64,000 bases of DNA from Sipunculus nudus (Eukaryota > Annelida > Sipuncula > Golfingiida > Sipunculidae): assembly GCA_026874595.1 (NCBI GenBank), contig CM049313.1, positions 31,802,008 through 31,866,007 on the forward strand. The letters run 5' to 3'. Below are positions 48,981 through 60,530 of the stretch, one piece after another; the stretch's first letter is position 1, and every line of letters begins with the position of its first letter. A program made the translations under genes and the position numbers. The notes under the pieces were generated by a model that had not been told where the DNA came from, searched no databases, and worked only from the letters and a program-made list of their open reading frames with translations.

Positions 48981-49188
48981 GCTAGATTGATTTTTAATGT
49001 TGATAGGTTCACCCCTTCTAAACACCTATTATTCAGTCTCCACTGGCTCCCTGTGTCCTTCAGGATAAAATTTAAAATGTGTGTTAGTTTATAAAGCATT
49101 AATAACATGGTACCATCCTATATAATAGATATGCTTAGAGTCAGACACAATACCTATTCCCAGAGATCAGGGGCTCATGACAGTTTTT
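48981..49188 (+). pseudogene. LINE reverse transcriptase C-terminal fragment
   Basis: In the frame with CAC at 49041 the translation contains FSLHWLPVSFRIKFK. This is the familiar LHWLPV.aRI.FKi motif near the end of the reverse-transcriptase ORF of CR1/L2-like LINEs. After a frame change the expected LVYKAL appears at about 49084, and after another MVPSYI at about 49107, followed by RSGAHD. At least two frameshifts make it a pseudogene. The coding match stops at 49188 where family A begins, and LINE-like 3' tail sequence resumes at about 51456. Confidence 0.75.
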
Positions 49189-51455
49189 AGCTCAGCCGAC
49201 TGTAAGTCATCTGAGCTATAGCGATCACCCTTTGTCCGTCGTCCGTCCGGCCGTCTGTCCGTTAACAGGGCACAAATCGTAACCGCTGGACCTGGAATCT
49301 TCTAACTTTACATCCAGGGAGGTCCATGAAAAATCTCCTTGAAAACCTGGAATTAGGTCTCTGTTACCCATATTCTTCAAGCTATTGGGCTCCGACGTAC
49401 CCCCCAAAATAATATAAAAATTTGATACAAAAGCTCAAGTATCTGAACAATTAATGCATTGATCAATATGATTCTTCGCATAGATATTGATCAAGGAGTG
49501 TTTCATCAGTTTCTGTAGACTGGTGGCGCTACCTGTTTTTTTTTTATTTTTATTTTTTACGATTTTTTTCTCTCTATTTTTTAGACCTGTAAACAGGGCA
49601 CAAATCGTAACAACTAGGACCTAGAATCTTCTCTCTTGACATGGCGGGAGGTCCATGAAAAGTCTACTTGGAGACCTAAAATTCGGTCTCTTTTTACCCA
49701 TATTGTTCGAGCTATGGGGCTCTGGAGTACCCCCTTGAATAATAGAAAATTTGATACAAAAGCTCCTGTATCTGAACAAATAATGCATTGATAACCATGA
49801 TTCTTTACATGGATATTGGTCATGGATTGTTTCATCAGTTTCTGCAGACTGATGGCGCCACCTGTATTTTTTTTTATTTTTACGATTTTTTTCTCTATAT
49901 TTGAGACCTTGAGATGTGGTCATCTGTTAACAGGGCACAAATCGTAACAACTGGACCTAGAATCTTTTCTCTTGACATGCAGTGAGGCCCATGAAAAGTC
50001 TCTGTGGAAACCTGAAATTAGGTCTCTGTTACCCATAAACTCTTGAGCTTTAGGGCTCTGAAGTACCCCCCCCCCCTAGAATAATGGAAAATTTTATACA
50101 AAAGCTCAAGTGTTTGAACAACTTATGCATTGATCACCATGATTCTTTGCATAGATAGTGATCATGGAGTGTTTCATCGGTTTCTGCAGACTGGTGGCGC
50201 TACTTATAATTTTTCGATTTTTTACAATTTTTTCTCTCTATTTTTCATACCTTAAAAAATACAGTGGTAATCTGTTAACATGGCACAAATCGTAACGACT
50301 GGACCTAGAATCTTCTCTCTTTACATGCAGAGAGGCCCATGAAAAGTCTCCTTGGAAATCGAAGTAAGGTCTCTGTTACCCATAAACTCTTGAGCTTTGA
50401 GGCTTTGAAGTACCCCCCCCCCCCCAGAATAATGGAAAATTCGATACAAAACTCAAATATCTAACAACTATTGCATTGATCACCATGATTCTTTGCATGG
50501 ATATTGATCATGGAATGTTTCATAAGTTTCTGCAGTCTGGTGGTGCCACCTTTATTTTTCTATTTTTACGAATTTCTTTCTTCATTTTTGGGACCTCTTA
50601 AGATGTGGTCATCTGTTAACATGGCACAAATTGTAACAGCTGGACCTAGAATCTTCTTTCTTGACATGCAGGGAGGCCCATGAAAAGTCTCTGTGGTCTC
50701 TGTTACCCATAAACTCTGAACTATTTACGCTCTGAAGTACCCTCCAGAATAATGGAAAATTTGAAAAAAAAGCTCAAGTATCTGAACAACGATTGCACTG
50801 ATCACCATGATTCTTTGCATGGATATTGATCATGGAATGTTTCATCAGTTTCTGCAGTCTGGTGGGGCCACCTGTATTTTTTCAATTTTAAGAATTTTTT
50901 TCTCTATTTTTGAGACCTCTTAAGATGCGTTCATCTGTTAACAGGGCACATATTCTAACCACTGGACCTGGAATCTTCTAACTTGACATCCAGGGAGATC
51001 CATGAAAACTCTCATACGAAACCTGAAATTAGGTCTCTGTTACCCATATTCTCCAAGCTATGGGGCCAGAAAATACCCCCAGAATAATTAAAAATATGAT
51101 ATAAAGCTCCATCTTCTGAACAACGAATGCATTTATCACCATGAATCTTTGCATGCATATTGATCATGGAGTCTTTCATTAGATCCTGCAGACTGGTGGT
51201 GCCACCTGGATTTTTTAAAAGTTTAACCCTTTACAGATGCGGTCGTCCGTTAACAAGGCACAAATTGTAACCATTGGTTCTAGAATCTTCTAACTTGACA
51301 TCCAGGGAGGTCTGTGAAAAATATCCTCGGACACTTGAAATTAGGTCTCTCTTACCCATATTCTCTGAGCTATGTGGCTTATAAGCACCCCCCAGCATAA
51401 TTACAAATTTGATACCAAGCAGGGCACAAATCATAACCACTGGACCTGAAATTTA
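49189..51455 (+). repeat. Family A copy with about six tandem ~335-bp modules
   Basis: Opens with a hairpin: AGCTCAG (49189-49195) pairs with CTGAGCT (49211-49217), and an inner GACT pairs with AGTC around GTA. GTCCGTCGTCCGTCCGGCCG follows. Each module then reads GGCACAAATCGTAAC, GGACCTAGAATCTTCT, ATGAAAAGTCTC, AAATTAGGTCTCTGTTACCC, a C-run, CATTGATCACCATGATTCTT, TGTTTCATCAGTTTCTGCAG and the palindrome landmark. Landmarks fall at 49522, 49851, 50193, 50539, 50861 and 51195, spaced 322-346 bp. The last module is cut at about 51455. There is no coding content. Confidence 0.85.
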
Positions 51456-51602
51456 ACAAGGAAAGGTTTATTAGTTAATCATTTTAAATATTTTGCCTTT
51501 TCCTGTTTTATTATGTATTTGATAATTTACTTTATACATAATATTTCCATGTACATTTAATGTTCTTTTATGTAAAGCGTTTTAGAATAAATTTATCTAA
51601 CT
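51456..51602 (+). mobile_element. Probable 3' tail of the interrupted LINE
   Basis: AT-rich tail ending with TATGTAAAGCGTTTTAGAAT, which resembles the TGTAAAGCGCTT...AATAAA tails of CR1/L2-like LINEs. Together with the fragment at 48981-49188 it suggests one LINE end into which the family A array was inserted. Confidence 0.5.
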
Positions 51603-51639
51603 AAAGAGCTTTATAAAACTAATAAATGTAAATGTTAAA

Positions 51640-54600
51640 TGAAAGATTATCACGGGCATTGTTGACGGAATGTACAGAATGAATACTCTGTGAAAGTTCA
51701 TCACAGGTATTATTGACGGAATGTACAGAATGTAAACTCTGTGGAAGTTCATCATGGGTATTATTGACGGAATGTACAGAATGTAAACTCTGTGAAAGTT
51801 CATCATGGGTATTATTGACGGAATGTACAGAAGGTAACTCTGTGAAAGTTCATCATGGGTTTTCTTGACGGAACGTACAGAATGTAAACTCTGTGAAAGT
51901 TCATTATGTGTGTTTTTGACTGAATGTACAGAATGTATACTCTGTGAAAGTTCATCACAGGTATTATTGACGGAATGTACAGAATGAATACTCTGTGAAA
52001 GTTCATCATTGGTATTATTGACGGAATGTACAGAATGTATACTCTGTGAAAGTTCATCACAGGTATTATTGACGGAATATACAAAATGTAAACTCTGTGG
52101 AAGTTCATCATGGGTATTATTGACGGAATGTACAGAATGTAAACTCTGTGGAAGTTCATAATGGGTATTATTGACGGAACGTACAGAATGTAAACTATGT
52201 GAAAGTTCATCATTGGTATTATTGACGAAATGTACAGAATGTAAACTCTGTGGAAGTTAATTATGGGTGTTATTGACGGAATGTACAGAAAGTATACTCT
52301 GTGAAAATTCATCATTGGTATTATTGACGGAATGTACAGAATGTATACTCTGTGAAAGTTCATCACAGGTATTATTGACGGAATGTACAGAATGTAAACT
52401 CTGTGGAAGTTCATCATGGGTATTATTGACGGAATGTACAGAATGTAAACTGTGTGAAAGTTCATCACAGGTATTATTGACAGCATGTACAGAATGAATA
52501 CTCTGTGAAAGCTCCTAATGAGTATTATTGACGGAATGTACAGAAAATATTCTCTGTGAAAGTTCATCATTGGTATTATTGACGGAATGTACAGAATGTA
52601 TACTCTGTGAAAGTTCATCACAGGTATTATTGACGGAATGTACAGAATGTAAACTCTGTGGAAGTTCATCATGGGCATTGTTGACGGAATGTACAGAATG
52701 TAAACTCTGTGGAAGTTCATCATGGGTATTATTGACGGAATGTACAGAATGTAAACTCTGTGAAAGTTCATCATGGGTGTTCTTGACAGAATGTACAGAA
52801 TGTAAACTCTGTGAAAGTTCATTATGGGTGTTATTGACTGAATGTACAGAATGTATACTCTGTGAAAGTTCATCACAGGTATTATTGACGGAATGTACAG
52901 AATGAATACTCTGTGAAAGTTCATCATTAGTATTATTGAAGGAATGTACAGAAGTTATACTCTGTGAAAGTTCATCACAGGTATTATTGACGGAATATAC
53001 AAAATGTAAACTCTGTGGAAGTTCATCATGGGTATTATTGACGGAATGTACAGAATGTAAACTCTGTGAAAGTTCATCATGGGTATTATTGACGGAATGT
53101 ACAGAATGTAAACTCTGTGAAAGTTCATCATTGGTATTATTCCGAAATGTTCAGAATGTAAACTCTGTGGAAGTTTATTATGGGTGTTATTGACGGAATG
53201 TACAGAAAGTATACTCTGTGAAAGTTCATCATTGGTATTATTGACGGAATGTACAGAACGTATACTCTGTGAAAGTTCATCACAGGTATTATTGACGGAA
53301 TGTACAGAATGTAAACTCTGTGGAATTTCATCATGGGCATTGTTGACGGAATGTACAGAATGGAAACTCTGTGGAAGTTCATCATGGGTATTATTGACGG
53401 AATGTACAGAATGTAAACTGTGTGAAAGTTCATCACAGGTATTATTGACAGCATGTACAGAATGAATACGCTGTGAAAGTTCCTCATGGGTATTATTGAC
53501 GGAATGTACAGAATGTAAACTCTGTGAAAGTTCATCATGGGTGTTATTGACGGAAGGTACAGAATGTAAAGTCTGTGAAAGTTCATTATGGGTGTTATTG
53601 ACGGAATGTACAGAATGTATACTCTGTGAAAGTTAATTATGGGTGTTATTGACGGAATGTACAGAATGCAAACTCTGTGAAAGTTCATCACAGGTATTAT
53701 TGGCAGCATGTACAGAATTAATACTCTGTGAAAGTTCATCATGAGTATTATTGACGGAATGTACAGAATGTAAACTCTGTGAAAGTTCATCATGGGTATT
53801 ATTGACGGAATGTACAGAATGTAAACTCTGTGAAAGTTCATCATGGGTATTATTGACGGAATGTACAGAATGTAAACTCTGTGAAAGTTCATCATGGGTA
53901 TTATTGACGAAGTGTTCAGAATGTAAACTCTGTGAAAGTTCATCATGGGTGTTATTGACGGAATGTACAGAATGTATACTCTGTGAAAGTTCATCACAGG
54001 TATTATTGACGGAATGTACAGTGTAAACTCTGTGAAAGTTCATCACAGGTATTATTGACGGAATGTACAGAATGAATACTCTGTGAAAGTTCATCATGGG
54101 TGTTATTGACGGAATGTATAGAATGTAAACTCTGTGAAAGTTCATCATGGGTATTATTGACGGAATGTACAGAGTGTAAACTCTGTGAAAGTTCATCACG
54201 GGTGTTATTGACGGAATGTACAGAGTGTAAACTCTGTGAAAGTTCATTATGGGTGTTATTGACGGGATGTACAGAATGTAAACTGTGAAAGTTCATCATG
54301 GGTATTATTGACGGAATGTACAGAATGGAAACTCTGTGAAAGTTCATCACAGGTATTACTGACGGAATGTACAGAGTGTAAACTCTGTGAAAGTTCATCA
54401 CAGGTATTATTGACGGAATGTACAGAATGAATACTCTGTGAAAGTTCATCATGGGTGTTATTGACGGAATGTATAGAATGTAAACTCTGTGAAAGTTCAT
54501 CATGGGTATTATTGACGGAATGTACAGAATGTATACTCTGTGAAAGTTCATCACAGGTATTATTGACGGAATGTACAGAGTGTAAACTCTGTGAAAGTTC

Positions 54601-56624
54601 ATCACGGGTGTTATTGACGGAATGTACAGAGTGTAAACTCTGTGAAAGTTCATTATGGGTGTTATTGACGGGATGTACAGAATGTAAACTCTGTGAAAGT
54701 TCATCATGGGTATTATTGACGGAATGTACAGAATGGAAACTCTGTGAAAGTTCATCACAGGTATTACTGACGGAATGTACAGAGTGTAAACTCTGTGAAA
54801 GTTCATTATGGGTGTTATTCCGAAATGTTCAGAATGTAAACTCTGTGGAAGTTTATTATGGGTGTTATTGACGGAATGTACAGAAAGTATACTCTGTGAA
54901 AGTTCATCATTGGTATTATTGACGGAATGTACAGAATGTATACTCTGTGAAAGTTCATCACAGGTATTATTGACGGAATGTACAGAATGTAAACTCTGTG
55001 GAATTTCATCATGGGCATTGTTGACGGAATGTACAGAATGGAAACTCTGTGGAAGTTCATCATGGGTATTATTGACGGAATGTACAGAATGTAAACTGTG
55101 TGAAAGTTCATCACAGGTATTATTGACAGCATGTACAGAATGAATACGCTGTGAAAGTTCCTCATGGGTATTATTGACGGAATGTACAGAATGTAAACTC
55201 TGTGAAAGTTCATCATGGGTGTTATTGACGGAAGGTACAGAATGTAAAGTCTGTGAAAGTTCATTATGGGTGTTATTGACGGAATGTACAGAATGTATAC
55301 TCTGTGAAAGTTCATCACAGGTATTTTTGACGGAATGTACAGAATGTAAACTCTGTGGAAGTTAATTATGGGTGTTATTGACGGAATGTACAGAATGCGA
55401 ACTCTGTGAAAGTTCATCACAGGTATTATTTGCAGCATGTACAGAATTAATACTCTGTGAAAGTTCATCATGGGTATTATTGACGGAATGTACAGAATGT
55501 AAACTCTGTGAAAGTTCATCATGGGTATTATTGACGGAATGTACAGAATGTAAACTCTGTGAAAGTTCATCATGGGTATTATTGACGGAATGTACAGAAT
55601 GTAAACTCTGTGAAAGTTCATCATGGGTATTATTGACGAAGTGTTCAGAATGTAAACTCTGTGAAAGTTCATCATGGGTGTTATTGACGGAATGTACAGA
55701 ATGTATACTCTGTGAAAGTTCATCACAGGTATTATTGACGGAATGTACAGTGTAAACTCTGTGAAAGTTCATCACAGGTATTACTGACGGAATGTACAGA
55801 GTGTAAACTCTGTGAAAGTTCATTATGGGTGTTATTCCGAAATGTTCAGAATGTAAACTCTGTGGAAGTTTATTATGGGTGTTATTGACAGAATGTACAG
55901 AGTGTAAACTCTGTGAAAGTTCATCATGGGTGTTATTGACGGAATGTATAGAATGTAAACTCTGTGAAAGTTCATCATGGGTATTATTGACGGAATGTAC
56001 AGAATGTATACTCTGTGAAAGTTCATCACAGGTATTATTGACGGAATGTACAGAGTGTAAACTCTGTGAAAGTTCATCACGGGTGTTATTGACGGAATGT
56101 ACAGAGTGTAAACTCTGTGAAAGTTCATTATGGGTGTTATTGACGGGATGTACAGAATGTAAACTCTGTGAAAGTTCATCATGGGTATTATTGACGGAAT
56201 GTACAGAATGGAAACTCTGTGAAAGTTCATCACAGGTATTACTGACGGAATGTACAGAGTGTAAACTCTGTGAAAGTTCATTATGGGTGTTATTCCGAAA
56301 TGTTCAGAATGTAAACTCTGTGGAAGTTTATTATGGGTGTTATTGACAGAATGTACAGAGTGTAAACTCTGTGAAAGTTCATTATGGGTGTTATTGACAG
56401 AATGTACAGAGTGTAAACTCTGTGAAAGTTCATTATGGGTGTTATTGACGGAATGTACAGAATGTAAACTCTGTGAAAGTTCATCATGGGTGTTATTGAC
56501 GGAATGTACAGAATGTATACTCTGTGAAAGTTCATCACAAGTATTTTTGACGGAATGTACAGAATGTTAATTCTGTGAAAGTTCATCATAGGTATTATTG
56601 ACGGAATGTACAGAATGTATACTC
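51640..56624. repeat. 51-bp minisatellite, about 98 copies
   Basis: The unit contains GAATGTAAACTCTGTGAAAG, then TTCATCATGGGTATTATTG, then ACGGAATGTACA. Variants include CATGGG/CACAGG/CATTGG and GTAAAC/GTATAC/GAATAC. A variant TTCCGAAATGTTCAGAATG recurs at 53141, 54819, 55836 and 56294, and a short deletion (TACAGTGTAAAC) at about 54017 and 55746, showing nested segmental duplications of about 1.68-1.73 kb and 0.7-1.0 kb. Both strands are open for long stretches (17-residue units MMNFHRVYILYIPSIIP and LLTECTECKLCESSSWV), but the frames are broken by indels at duplication joints. I call no gene. Confidence 0.96.
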
Positions 56625-57596
56625 TCCCTACGGACCTTATTTTTTTATGTTCTACTGTCGCAATGTGCGAAATATAATTGTATAAATATATATAAAGTTC
56701 TGCTTATATAATTTGAACTAACATTTTTACCACATTTTGCCGTTATATTGACCGTAATATTTTTCCTCTCCATGTACTACTTCAGCAGCCGTATAAGAAA
56801 ACCACACACTAACCAGCTGAATGATTAGTGTTGAAATTTTTTAAAACAACATACATCCCCTTCTGAAATGTCGATTTCTACCTTAGTTTTTTTCTTGGTA
56901 GCGCGACCCAAACACTACTCTGAAAACTGAAGTCTTATCAATAATATCAATAAACATGTTATAGTGTCTCTTTCCCGATTACTTGAAGTGCCTGCGGAGA
57001 GCCTTACGGTGTACGCGTGATCCATACTGGTCTAAAGAGACGCTAAAGAACCCGGGGAGAAACCACTTTGTAACATTAAACCAACATCATCAGCGTTAAC
57101 GTCTTATAAATACTCTAACTACATGCATTTATTTTTCAAGAACATAGTCACATTATGTAACAACCCGGTCTAACCATCAATACAAGTCAGGTATCCAATA
57201 TCTTATATTTATACATCCTATACTTCTAGGAATTATAGGTATAAAATATATACGTGAAACCAGACACTTCGCAGTCTCTTCTCAGAAGAGCCCAGAGACT
57301 CATTTTATGCGTGTTGTGTTGGCACAGTCTTGGGGGAATCAATCCTCTTGTGTTGTGTTGATACACGTCATTGATACCATCTCGGAGGAAAAACTAGTAT
57401 TTCATATTATCTTTTGTTGTATTGTTAGTTACCACCACGGCAGCACCAGCAAGCCTTTTCATGTATAGCTAGGATTGAAAAAAATATATCATGAATGTTC
57501 AAGACAGACGGATGGTATCCCGCCGGCCTCTCAGCCTTCTATACCACATTGTATTTTTTTCGCAGTGCGACGGACAAATACCATTGTTCTATTTTT
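56625..57596. other. Unassigned sequence between two arrays
   Basis: No gene or repeat recognised. AT-rich. Confidence 0.45.
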
Positions 57597-60530
57597 CACC
57601 TAGATTTCCTGTTCTTTTTGTGTTTTGATGATACCACCACGGGTGCACTAGATTTCCAGTTCTCTTTGTGTTTTGATGATACCACCTACGGGTGAACTAG
57701 ATTTCCTGTTCTCTTTGGGTTTTGATGATACCATCTCGGGTGAACCAGATTCCCTGTTTTCTTTTTGTTTTGATGATACCATCTCGGGTGAACTAGATTC
57801 CCTGTTCTCTTTGTGTTTTGATGATACCACCGCGGGTGAACTAGATTTTCTCTTCTCTTTCTGTTTTGATGATACCACCTCGGGTGAACTAGATTTCCTC
57901 TTCTCTTTGTGTTTTGATGATACCACCTCGGGTGAACTAGATTTCCTCTTCTCTTTGTGTTTTGATGATACCATCTCGGGTGACTAGATTCCCTGTTCTC
58001 TTTGTTTTTTGATGATACCACCTCGGGTGAACTAGATTTCCTGTTCTCTTTGTGTTTTGATGATACCACCTCGGTGAACTAGATTTCCTGTTCTCTTTGT
58101 GTTTTGATGATACCATCTCGGGTGAACTAGATTCCCTGTTCTCTTTGTCTTTTGATGATACCACCTCGGGTGAACTAGATTCCCTGTTCTCTTTGTGTTT
58201 TGATGATACCCCCTCTGTGTGAACTAGATTTCCTGTTCTCTTTGTGCTTTGGTGATACCCCGTCGAGTGAACTAGATTCCCTGTTCTCTTTGTGTTTTGA
58301 TGATACCACCTACGGGTGAACTAGATTTCTTCTTTTCTTTGTGTTTGATGATACCACCTCGGGTGAACTAGATTTCCTGTTCTCTTTGTGTTTTGATGAT
58401 ACCATCTCGGGTGAACTAGATTCCCTGTTCTCTTTGTGTTTTGATGATACCACCACGGGTGAACTAGATTCCCTGTTCTCTTTGTGTTTTGATGATACCA
58501 CCTCGGGTGAACTAGATTTCCTGTTCTCTTTGTGTTTTGATGATACCACCTCGGTGAACTAGATTTCCTGTTCTCTTTGTGTTTTGATGATACCATCTCG
58601 GGTGAACTAGATTCCCTGTTCCCTTTGTCTTTTGATGATACCACCTCGGGTGAACTAGATTCCCTGTTCTCTTTGTGTTTTGATGATACCCCCTCTGTGT
58701 GAACTAGATTTCCTGTTCTCTTTGTGCTTTGGTGATACCCCGTCGAGTGAACTAGATTCCCTGTTCTCTTTGTGTTTTGATGATACCACCTACGGGTGAA
58801 CTAGATTTCTTCTTTTCTTTGTGTTTGATGATACCACCTCGGGTGAACTAGATTTCCTGTTCTCTTTGTGTTTTGATGATACCATCTCGGGTGAACTAGA
58901 TTCCCTGTTCTCTTTGTGTTTTGATGATACCACCACGGGTGAACTAGATTCCCTGTTCTCTTTGTGTTTTGATGATACCACCTCGGGTGAACTAGATTTC
59001 CTGTTCTCTTTGTGTTTTGATGATACCACCTCGGTGAACTAGATTTCCTGTTCTCTTTGTGTTTTGATGATACCACCTCTGGGTGAACCAGATTCCCTGT
59101 TCTCTTTGTGTTTTGATGATACCACCTCGGGTGAACTAGATTCCCTGTTCTCTTTGTGTTTTGATGATACCCCCTCTGGGTGAACTAGATTTCCTGTTCT
59201 CTTTGTGCTTTGGTGATACCCCGTCGAGTGAACTAGATTTCCTGTTCTCTTTGTGTTTTGATGATACCACCTCCGGGTGAGCTAGATTCCCTGTTCTCTT
59301 TGTGTTTTGGTGTTACCACCTTGGGTAAACTAGATTTTCTGTTCACTTTGTATTTTGTTGATAACACCTCCGGGCGAACTAGATTACCTGTTCTCTTTGT
59401 GTTTTGATGATACCACCTCTGGGTGAACCAGATTCCCTGTTCTCTTTGTGTTTTGATGATACCACCTCGGGTGAACTAGATTCCCTGTTCTCTTTGTGTT
59501 TTGATGATACCCCCTCTGGGTGAACTAGATTTCCTGTTCTCTTTGTGCTTTGGTGATACCCCGTCGAGTGAACTAGATTTCCTGTTCTCTTTGTGTTTTG
59601 ATGATACCACCTCCGGGTGAGCTAGATTCCCTGTTCTCTTTGTGTTTTGGTGTTACCACCTTGGGTAAACTAGATTTTCTGTTCACTTTGTATTTTGTTG
59701 ATAACACCTCCGGGCGAACTAGATTACCTGTTCTCTTTGTGTTTTGATGATACCACCTCTGGGTGAACTAGATTTTCAGTTCTCTTTGTGTTTTGTTGAT
59801 GCAACCCCAGGGGACCAACATTTTCTATTCTCTTTGTGTTGTTTGATACAGCCCCGGAAGGCCTAGATTTTATGTTCTCTTTGTGTTTTGATGATACCAT
59901 CTCGGTTGAACTAGATTTCCTGTTCTCTTTGTGTTTTGATGATACCACCTCGGGTGAACTAGATTCCCTGTTCTCTTTGTGTTTTGATGATACCCCCTCT
60001 GGTTGAACTAGATTTCCTGTTCTCTTTGTGCTTAGGTGATACCCCGTCGAGTGAACTAGATTTCCTGTTCTCTTTGTGTTTTGATGATACCACCTCTGGG
60101 TGAACTAGATTTTCTGTTCTCTTTGTGTTTTGGTGATACAACCCCAGGGGACCAACATTTTCTATTCTCTTTGTGTTGTTTGTTACAGCCCCGGAAGGCC
60201 TAGATTATATGTTCTCTTTGTGTTTTGATGATACTATCTCGGGTGTTTTGGTGTTACCACCTTGGGTAAACTAGATTTTCTGTTCACTTAGTATTTTGTT
60301 GATATCACCTCCGGGTGAACTAGATTTCCTGTTCTCTTTGTTTTGATGATACCACCTCTGGGTGAACTAGATTTTCTGTTCTCTTTGTGTTTTGGTGATA
60401 CAACCCCAGGGGACCAACATTTTCTATTCTCTTTGTGTTGTTTGATACAGCCCTGGAAGGCCTAGATTTTATGTTCTCTTTGTGTTTTGATGCTACAACC
60501 TCGAGAGAACTAGCTTTCCTGTTCTTTCTG
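57597..60530. repeat. 48-bp minisatellite, about 61 copies
   Basis: The unit contains GGGTGAACTAGATTTCCTGT, then TCTCTTTGTG, then TTTTGATGATACCACCTC. A block of ten units is repeated at a 480-bp offset (58078-58560 and 58558-59040, near identical), and another of about 340 bp at 59071 and 59411. Variant triplets containing AACCCCAGGGGACC and GCCCCGGAAGGCC occur near 59750, 60090 and 60355. Frames on both strands (VSSKHKENRKSSSPEV minus, FDDTTSGELDFLFSLC plus) follow from a unit of 3 x 16 and break at one-base indels. Confidence 0.96.

Noticed and set aside
51812-56589. Many long frames on both strands (MMNFHRVYILYIPSIIP and TECTECKLCESSS repeats)
   Set aside because: All arise from the 51-bp minisatellite; they overlap on opposite strands and end at duplication joints.
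57648-60141. Ser/Lys-rich and Asp/Phe-rich repetitive frames
   Set aside because: Shadows of the 48-bp minisatellite on both strands, broken by one-base indels.
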